This document shows, piece by piece, positions 56,233-64,000 of a stretch of 64,000 bases of DNA. Source of the stretch: Arenicola marina. Taxonomy: Eukaryota; Annelida; Polychaeta; Arenicolidae. The stretch covers positions 23,745,639 to 23,809,638 of the forward strand of contig OZ025263.1 in NCBI GenBank assembly GCA_964019135.1, read 5' to 3'. Every line of letters starts with the position of its first letter. Positions within the stretch are counted from its first letter, which is position 1. The notes below the pieces were generated by a model. That model did not search any database and was not told the DNA's origin. It saw only the letters and a program-made list of their open reading frames with translations. The translations under genes were made by a program, and so were the position numbers.

Positions 56233-56996
56233 CTGCAAAGAAGGAGACGAAGTGTAAAGCGCAATTAATAAAAACTTCTTCGATCCCACTCGTGTATTAC
56301 GAGTTATTAACATTCAGTGCCCTACGCCTAGTTGCCGATCGTATATCTGTTATATCTGTTTGTGAGTTGACAGAGATAAACTGGCCTAGAGGAGGTATAT
56401 TATGCACTATTACACCGGTTTAAAAAGGACTTCAATAGGATGAAAATTAGCTAATTTTTCATTGGTCATGGCTACCCTGTTTGGAGAAAAATAAATCCAT
56501 GCAAAACTGAGTGGCAGAGGTGGGATGTCTAGTGTTCTTCTATTTTGACATACAGTGTATTGACGTGATAGTGGAAATCCATTTTAGGAAAAAACAAAAG
56601 TTAAACGAAGTCCACCAGGAAGTTTGCGTCAATGTACATTATGTGTGTGTATTGTGTGATAAACATGTATGTACATTGTTTGATCTAGCTACATTATGTG
56701 ATTTTGTAATATGGTGCGATATATGTACATGTTTGATAATGATAGAAGTACATACACAAGGTATATTATTTGATATGTATGCATTGTATGATATATGTAC
56801 GTCATGTGGTATGTGTATGCATTGCATGATATATCACGTATATTGCATTGTATAATTCATGTGATCTGCGTATAGTGTGAAGCTGCGTGATATGTCAAAC
56901 TTGATATGTGATCTAAGGTTTCTGTTGTGCGCAAAGTTTAATCTTCATCATTATCTACACGACCAACGGCCGCCCACTCCCAATCACGTCGCTTAC

Positions 56997-57059
56997 TGGA
57001 TTTCACCGTGGATGTTGCGCCAGTTATAGTGGTGAACTCAGCGGTAGTGCTCTCGGTCC
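56997..57059 (-). CDS. Thr-rich linker exon A, unit 3 (21 codons)
   Basis: 63 nt, phase 1-1, donor gtaagc. One Thr codon shorter than units 1, 2 and 4, an exact 3-nt in-frame deletion at the 5' end of the exon. Confidence 0.7.
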
Positions 57060-58486
57060 CTGTATGGAGCAATGCGATCATATACACTATGTATATACAT
57101 TATCTATATCCACTATCCTAACCATTCTATTGTATTAATATATACAAGGAATGAGATTTGATTTGCACGATAAAAGCTTGAAATGATTTAAACGAGATCA
57201 CTCTCGGTAGGCTGTGCAGTATATCGATAATACCAAAGCAAGAAGAAAAGTGAAATAACATATAAAGAAGCTGTATTTACATTATTTCCATCTGCTGGTC
57301 TTTATTAAATTTATATAACAGTTTCACCCATTGTGGTGTTTATAATTGACATATGGACATCTATGTGTGCAGGAACAGCACAGTTGAGCTGTGACATAAA
57401 CTTACTTATCTCAATACAACAACACTATTATGTTTGTTATTATTAGATGCTGTTTAGTTGAAATTTAATGTTTTCACTAGCAATTAAATACACATTGCAA
57501 AATAATGATTAAACGTGATTTCCTTGGCTGCAAATGTTGTTATGGAACTGTATTCTACGTCTGAGAGTTAAGTCATTAATGTTATCCAACACCGCTGAAA
57601 ATGCTATGTTGTCAAATTATTGTTGCATGCGACGCACGATATGTAGCGAAGTGGAAATACTGACGTCAACCTTCTGCTCCAGGAAAAGAACATTGTATTA
57701 AATAATGTCATGGCTGATTTGAACAAAAAACAAAATGTATGTTAACCCACGGGCGTGGCCATGAAAAAAAGTTAAAAAAATATATTAAGACTGAAAAAAA
57801 AACATGAAATGCAGATGTTATTTTATCTAACTAGACCTATGTCACATGGTAGCAATAAACAACCAGCGTGTCGATATACTAGATCCGAGGTTTTGCGCAA
57901 CGAATACACATGTACCGGCTGCGAAAGCAGGTGTCCATGGGTAACAACAAGGGTCGACTAGCTGCCGGCAACTGTGTCATTACTAGTCATGTGACGTACA
58001 ACTAACCCATTATCCGTGCTAGCGCATTATAGACACGTGGTGGGACATGAGACTAGTCACGTGCTCCATCAACGGCTGTTACTCCTATGTCTGCCGAAAA
58101 CTAGCTCCAGTCACGCACAATTTCACGGCAATATTTTGGTTAACTTTGGGTAGAAACACTGAGGTGAATGTAAACACTAGTCACGAAACGAACAACCCAC
58201 CCAATATTCGTTCTAGCGCATTATAGTCTTGTGATGGGACATGTGACCAGTCACGTGCCCCATCAACGGCTGTTACACTTATGTGCACCGACAACGGCAC
58301 CATTTTGGTTAAGTTTGGGTAGAACCACTGAGGTTAGGTGTGTTATTCAATTCGCCATACACAACCAAGTTTGGGTAGAACCACTGAGGTTACGCGTGTT
58401 ATTCAATTCGCCATACACAACCAAGCGTATAAGTGGAGTTGTGCTTTTTATCTGGACCATCTCTAAACCTCTTAGCTGATTTCTAC

Positions 58487-58633
58487 CTGTGGTACTCTGG
58501 CATATAGCCAGGTTCGTAGTATCAGCAACAGGATTCCGGTAACTGCCAAGATCTAGAAGGGAATCACCGTGTCGTAGCTGCATTGCTTTTGCATCCGACT
58601 GTTGCTTAATTACATGAAGTTCAAGTTACATTA
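58487..58633 (-). pseudogene. Post-SEA linker exon, unit 3, with early TAA
   Basis: Same 147-nt segment, donor gtagaa and acceptor cttattctacaaag, but the third codon of the frame is TAA (plus gttacattac against tgacattac in units 1 and 2). The rest of the frame (HGDSLLDLGSYRNPVADTTN) is intact. Either skipped, spliced from another acceptor, or dead. Confidence 0.45.
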
Positions 58634-58844
58634 CTTTGTAGAATAAGACATAAAACCGCAGGCCTTTAATGTTTTCATTGATATATGTATATCTATATCT
58701 GTAATCTCTCGAGTATCATTACCTTTTATCCAGTTTGAGTTTGGGTAGAAACTTAGCTTGAATAAACTGACAATTTGCCATTGAATGTCGGAGTTTCAAT
58801 TTGTAAGGTTGCATTATCAGAAATAGTTTATCATCGGACCTTAC

Positions 58845-58978
58845 CAGTTACATTGACCCTATCGTCTCGCACTGTGAAGTTAAACTGGTCCAAATTGTTA
58901 GCAATGGTAGCAGCTAGACTTGAAGTCTTGACAGCACATCCCACCGTCACGTTATACTCCACGATGATACTTCCCGGG
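58845..58978 (-). CDS. SEA domain exon 3, unit 3 (GSIIV)
   Basis: 134 nt, phase 2 to 1. Encodes PGSIIVEYNVTVGCAVKTSS, then the same C-terminal half as units 1 and 2. Confidence 0.8.
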
Positions 58979-59332
58979 CTAAAGCACCAAAATAAGGGTG
59001 CCACGCAAAAAATGAGACAATGATACACACTGGATGGCTTTAAAACTATCCCTACTAGGCTGGTATAGAATGAACGTCGAGGGGTAATAGATCGTGCACA
59101 TACCCCGATAAAGCGACGTTATAGGCACATGGCGTATTCCGCGCCCATTTATATATATAGACCGTCACATACACAGTTTACTAAAGGGAAACATTAACTA
59201 ATACCACCCAAACAATTTATATACTTGAGCGTACGTTAAGATTGTACCGATAACCCGATGTAGTACTTCGGCTACTTTTCAATCTGTTTGCATCTTAGAC
59301 AAAACTACCAGCCAGGTGGAACATATATAATC

Positions 59333-59594
59333 AGGAGCGGAACCATGAATTTAAAAAGTGGGGGGGGGGTCCGAACTTTGCGACCGGGGAATTTGTGACG
59401 GGGGGCGGGGCGGGGGGGGGGGATCAATGCCGCCTCAGATAGCGCTCATCCTCGAACAAAACATCCTAATGGGGGGTCCACGCCCAGATGGCCTAAAATT
59501 TGCATTGAAAAACGGCATTCTTTCTCAAGAATGAAGGTTGTGGGAGAGGGCGGGGTGGTCCGGACGCCCTGGACACACCCCTGGATCCGCCCTT
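59333..59594. mobile_element. hAT-like MITE, SEA unit 3 copy
   Basis: Same insertion with the same flanking atataatc/gtataatc; 262 bp, nearly identical to the unit 2 copy except for G-run length. Confidence 0.5.
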
Positions 59595-59691
59595 GTATAA
59601 TCGGGCAAAGTGTTTTTTGTGACTTAACATTTATTCGATTACTGTCGCGATTCAGAGATAATGTATTATTTGATTGACAGTTGCAATTTAC

Positions 59692-59765
59692 CTAAACACG
59701 AAGGCGTCAACGCTAACCAGTTGTTGCTCAAGTAGCCCCGTCACGAAAACCAAGATGCGTCGCGT
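59692..59765 (-). CDS. SEA domain exon 2, unit 3
   Basis: 74 nt, phase 0 to 2, protein identical to unit 2. Confidence 0.8.
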
Positions 59766-60208
59766 CTGAAAGCGTCCATGTTACCATAATCATGAGAAGA
59801 CATCAAAGCGACTATTTGTTCGCCAAGTTTGTGGTACCACAAACTGACTTTGAGTATTGAGTAGAACAACGAATAACTTGCGTGAAGTTTACACCATTGC
59901 AGTCTATTATCTGTTCACACTGTGACACGTGTATCGCGTCACAACCTTCACAACACTTGTTCACCAAACGATTAAATAATATTCAAGTATAAACCACAGA
60001 AAACAACTTTCAGGTCAAGGGCAATGGCAAAACTAGGAATGCGAGATAATAATTGCGGAATTTTTAACAATTTACCTATTATTGCAGAGACTGATCATTT
60101 CAATATAGAGTTGTGTAATACTGCGACCGCTAAAATATATAGAAAATGGCTATATTGTAAATAGTACAGTGTCTAGTGAAACAGATAACTATCTGCTTCC
60201 AGTTTTAC

Positions 60209-60351
60209 CTGGGTATCTATCTCATCCGATAGTTCTAAGTAACATAGAGAAGTGCCGTCTGTCAAGGCATCCTCGAAAGTCCTGTCTTCTATTACAAACA
60301 CCACCAGGTACACTCGACACACGTCGCAGGTGACGGAACTGCCAAAGCTAG
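60209..60351 (-). CDS. SEA domain exon 1, unit 3
   Basis: 143 nt, phase 1 to 0, protein identical to unit 2 including the SSVTC insert. Confidence 0.8.
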
Positions 60352-60396
60352 CTGTAAATAAAAGGCAGCGGAAAACAAATATTAACCACAGCGTCA

Positions 60397-60538
60397 TGCA
60401 AGGCTAGCACATCGCCACTTGTCTTCAGGGGGCCGTGCAATTCTAGCACATCGCGACTTGTCTTCACAGTGCCTTGCAAGGTTAGCAAATAGCGACTTGT
60501 CTTCACGGTGCTTTCAAGGGTCAGCACATCGTGATGGG
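60397..60538 (-). repeat. 39-bp tandem repeat, unit 3
   Basis: Same array and spacing as in unit 2. Confidence 0.65.
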
Positions 60539-61340
60539 GGAGCTGAAAGATATCATTATTTCGACTGTAGTCGTACATTGCTTTTCATATATCCTAAGCT
60601 GGGATACGATGGATAGGAGTTACATAACACGAATCGTTCAGAAATAAAATGCACTTTACATGCACACGCCCGTTCCTCACAACCAATTTATCTGGCGCGA
60701 GTTACATGGCGATGGGTGGCTAAGGAGGGAATGTGTTAAGCCGCCTATGACTTTCAACAAAAACCTATACCCCCTGTGTTACATGTTCACCTGGTTACGA
60801 GATCGATCTTCCCCCAGCGATATATCTGAGTAAGAGTATTCGCGATGGAGCTTTAGAAAATGACATTTTTACGTACGAGTTTCCCAGGTCGAGCTTTTCA
60901 AAGTGATATTTAAGTGCAAGGGTAATCACAATTATGAGGCATCAATCAATTCATAATGTGGTTTTGATCTACGGTCAAGGATAACATCAATCAGAAGACT
61001 ACACATATATAACAAAAGATGCAAAGTTGCAAGGCGTGTGAATCGATTTCCTTATCTGGGCGACTGTGATTTGCATGGAAGTATATGTACGGTGTGTGTG
61101 GGACAACAAAGTGAACATGGCATGACTGTACACATCGGCATGCAGCAAATACAAAACATTCAACAAGTAAATCATATATATAAAATGCATATAGGGAAAA
61201 CAACTTACTTACGTAGATACCGCAAACACAGATTTCCTTCCTGCTACTCTTGTGAGGCAGGTGTGAAGCGCCTTATCTAGCTGAACAGCGCGCGGGCCAT
61301 TACATTGGGGTTAAAAGGAAAGATATTGTAGACAACCTAC

Positions 61341-61394
61341 CTGTAGTTGTAGCCCCAGACGTGCTAGCCGTAATTGTCGTAAACGTCTCCGTCG
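61341..61394 (-). CDS. Thr-rich linker exon B, unit 4
   Basis: 54 nt, phase 1-1, donor gtaggt; same as units 2 and 3. Confidence 0.7.
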
Positions 61395-62159
61395 CTGCAA
61401 AGAAGGAGACGAAGTGTAAAGCGCAATTAATAAAAACTTCTTCGATCCCACTCGTGTATTACGAGTTATTAACATTCAGTGCCCTACGCCTAGTTGCCGA
61501 TCGTATATCTGTTATATCTGCTTGTGAGTTGACAGAGATAAACTGGCCTAGAGGAGGTATATTATGCACTATTACACCGGTTTAAAAAGGACTTCAATAG
61601 GATGAAAATTAGCTAATTTTTCATTGGTCATGGCTACCCTGTTTGGAGAAAAATAAATCCATGCAAAACTGAGTGGCAGAGGTGGGAGTGTCTAGTGTTC
61701 TTCTATTTTGACATACAGTGTATTGACGTGATAGTGGAAATACATTTTAGGAAAAAACAAAAGTTAAACGAAGTCCACCAGGAAGTTTGCGTCAATGTAC
61801 ATTATGTGTGTGTATTGTGTGATAAACATGTATGTACATTGTTTGATCTAGCTACATTATGTGATTTTGTAATATGGTGCGATATATGTACATGTTTGAT
61901 AATGATAGAAGTACATACACAAGGTATATTATTTGATATGTATGCATTGTATGATATATGTACGTCATGTGGTATGTGTATGCATTGCATGATATATCAC
62001 GTATATTGCATTGTATAATTCATGTGATCTGCGTATAGTGTGAAGCTGCGTGATATGTCAAACTTGATATGTGATCTAAGGTTTCTGTTGTGCGCAAAGT
62101 TTAATCTACATCATTATCTACACGACCAACGGCCGCCCACTCCCAATCACGTCGCTTAC

Positions 62160-62225
62160 TGGATTTCACCGTGGATGTTGCGCCAGTTATAGTGGTGAAC
62201 TCAGCGGTAGTGCTCTCGGTCGTCC
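62160..62225 (-). CDS. Thr-rich linker exon A, unit 4
   Basis: 66 nt, phase 1-1, donor gtaagc; it retains the Thr codon lost in unit 3. Confidence 0.7.
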
Positions 62226-63525
62226 CTGTATGGAGCAATGCGATCATATACACTATGTATATACATTATCTATATCCACTATCCTAACCATTCTATTGTA
62301 TTAATATATACAAGGAATGAGATTTGATTTGCACGATAAAAGCTTGAAATGATTGAAACGAGATCACTCTCGGTAGGCTGTGCAGTATATCGATAATACC
62401 AAAGCAAGAAGAAAAGTGAAATAACATATAAAGAAGCTGTATTTACGTTATTTCCATCTGCTGGTCTTTATTAAATTTATATAACAGTTTCACCCATTGT
62501 GGTGTTTATAATTGACATATGGACATCTATGTGTGCAGGAACAGCACAGTTGAGCTGTGACATAAACTTACTTATCTCAATACAACAACACTATTATGTT
62601 TGTTATTATTAGATGCTGTTTAGTTGAAATTTAATGTTTTCACTAGCAATTAAATACACATTGCAAAATAATGATTAAACGTGATTTCCTTGGCTGCAAA
62701 TGTTGTTATGGAACTGTATTCTACGTCTGAGAGTTAAGTCATTAATGTTATCCAACACCGCTGAAAATGCTATGTTGTCAAATTATTGTTGCATGCGACG
62801 CACGATATGTAGCGAAGTGGAAATACTGACATCAACCTTCTGCTCCAGGAAAAGAACATTGTATTAAATAATGTCATGGCTGATTTGAACAAAAAACAAA
62901 ATGTATGTTAATCGACGGGCGTGGCCATGATTTTTTTTTTTTAAATCTATTAAGACTGAAAAAATAGATCAAAAGGGAGATGTTATTTTATCTAACTAGA
63001 CCTATGTCACATGGTAGCAATAAACAACCAGCGTGTCGATATATTAGATCCGAGGTTTTGGGCAACGAATACACATGTACCGGCTGCGAAAGCAGGTGTC
63101 CATGGGCTACAACGTGTTTCGACTAGCTGCCGGCAACTGTGGATAATTCCACAGGAATAAAATTAAAATTGTTTTACTTTAAGGAGTGGCTGTGACACAT
63201 CTCGCGATTCTAATGAAGGTTAATCAATTATTAAATCGCCGATGAATGACATTACTAGTCATGTGACGTACAACGAACCCATTATCCGTGCAAGCGCATT
63301 ATAGTCACGTGATGGGACATGTGGCCAGACACGTGCCCCATCAACGGCTTTTACTCTTGTGTCTACCGATAACTAGCTACAGTCACACACAAGCCCACGG
63401 CACCATTTTGGTTAACTTTGGGTAGAACCACTGAGGTTAGGTTTGTTATTCAATCCGCCATACACAACCAAGCGTATAAGTGGAGTTGCGCTTTTTATCT
63501 GGACCACCTCTAAACTGATTTCTAC

Positions 63526-63672
63526 CTGTGGTACTCTGGCATATGGCCAGGTTCGTGGTATCCGCACCAGGGTTCATGTAACTGCCTTGATCTAGAAGGG
63601 AATCACCGTGTTGTAGCTGCATTGCTTTTGCATCCGACTGTTGCTTAATTACATGAAGTTCAAATTACATTA
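63526..63672 (-). pseudogene. Post-SEA linker exon, unit 4, with early TAA
   Basis: 147-nt segment with donor gtagaa. As in unit 3, the third codon is TAA with the standard acceptor. The remainder reads KQQSDAKAMQLQHGDSLLD and NPGADTTNLAICQST, intact. Confidence 0.45.
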
Positions 63673-63883
63673 CTTTGTAGAATATGACATAAAACCGCAG
63701 CTCTTTAATGTTTTCATTGATATATGTATATCTATATCTGTAATCTCTCTAGTATCATTACCTTTTATCCAATTTGAATTTGTGTAGAAACTTAGCTTGA
63801 ATAAACTGACAATTTGCCATTGAATGTCGGAGTTTCAATTTGGAAAGTTGCATTATCAGAAATAGTTCATCATCGGACCTTAC

Positions 63884-64000
63884 CAGTTACATCGACCCTA
63901 TCGTCTCGCACTGTGAAGTTAAACTGGTCCAAATTGTTAGCAATGGTAGCAGCTAGTCTTGAAGTGTTGACAGCACATCCCACGGTCACGTTATACTCCA
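63884..64000 (-). CDS. SEA domain exon 3, unit 4 (partial)
   Basis: 3' 117 nt of the exon, donor gtaagg. The acceptor and the start of the GSIIV motif lie beyond the window. Visible protein: EYNVTVGCAVNTSRLAATIA, NNLDQFNFTVRDDRVDVT, with three substitutions relative to unit 3. Confidence 0.75.

Larger units (their letters stand above)
55772..60933 (-). repeat. SEA cassette, tandem unit 3 (~5.16 kb)
   Basis: Complete unit, almost identical to unit 4 over 55.8-57.9 kb and to unit 2 over 58.0-60.9 kb. A junction at about 57975 lacks ~85 bp that units 2 and 4 both have (from the tail of caactgtggataatt to gaatgacattactag), marking a recent non-allelic recombination point. Confidence 0.9.
60934..64000 (-). 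repeat. SEA cassette, tandem unit 4 (cut by window edge)
   Basis: First 3.07 kb of a fourth unit. Near-identical to unit 3 up to about 62.9 kb, then diverging from it, so the array evidently continues upstream in the gene beyond the window. Confidence 0.85.

Noticed and set aside
56511-57000. Cys-rich small frames (HYVCVLCDKHVCTLFDL-like) in the linker introns of units 3 and 4
   Set aside because: AT-rich tgtgta/tacat simple sequence read in one frame; broken in units 1 and 2 and without splice sites.
1-64000. Reverse transcriptase, integrase, capsid or other retroelement and virus-like coding sequence
   Set aside because: Looked for conserved catalytic words on both strands and found none; mobile sequences here are short non-autonomous elements only.

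Overview
This window looks like an internal stretch of a giant animal gene (or gene cluster) for a mucin-like, Thr/Ser/Glu-rich extracellular protein. It is transcribed from the minus strand and split into many exons. Evidence for a metazoan genome: short GT..AG-bounded exons, long introns full of minisatellites and MITE-like elements, almost uniform phase-1 exon boundaries, and SEA-domain exons. A marine invertebrate such as a lancelet would fit, but nothing seen here fixes the species. I found no start codon with signal peptide, no transmembrane exon, no terminal stop exon, no tRNA/rRNA and no CRISPR. The gene probably begins beyond position 64000 and may end before position 1.

Layout in transcription order (high to low coordinates). 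(1) 45.4-64.0 kb: a tandem array of a ~5.2-kb genomic unit, three complete copies and one cut by the window edge. Each unit encodes one SEA domain split over three exons (phases 1-0, 0-2, 2-1), a possible 49-codon linker exon, and two small Thr-rich exons. The spliced SEA contains FSPGSIIVEYNV, which matches the G-S-x-x-V autoproteolysis motif of SEA domains. (2) 28-45.3 kb: large mucin exons (1.0-2.0 kb) of ~26-residue repeats, alternating with small phase 1-1 Thr-rich exons of 69-207 nt. (3) 15.4-27.8 kb: three paralogous repeat exons. The first is a single 7,869-nt exon of about 100 repeats, the second is 2,247 nt, and the third (26.3-27.8 kb) carries a frameshift and two nonsense codons. 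(4) 12.9-14.5 kb: three small Thr-rich exons. (5) 0.5-8.6 kb: five more mucin exons with other repeat types (QTETTPLETT, ESTITESTI, TETEGSTTEQTTSIT). One has an in-frame TGA, and two are products of a ~1.43-kb tandem duplication.

How it fits together: nearly every exon is symmetric (phase 1 in, phase 1 out) with a length divisible by three. Exons can therefore be duplicated, lost or skipped without changing the frame. By hand count, the intact mucin exons in the window add up to about 7,600 codons and the SEA units add about 740 more. The architecture, repeated SEA plus linkers joined to huge O-glycosylation-type Thr/Ser blocks, recalls MUC16-type membrane mucins, but here the SEA array lies 5' (N-terminal) of the mucin blocks. 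It cannot be excluded that two adjacent genes are present.

The very long plus-strand open frames opposite the mucin exons are compositional shadows. Splice signals, phases and length multiples all support the minus strand.
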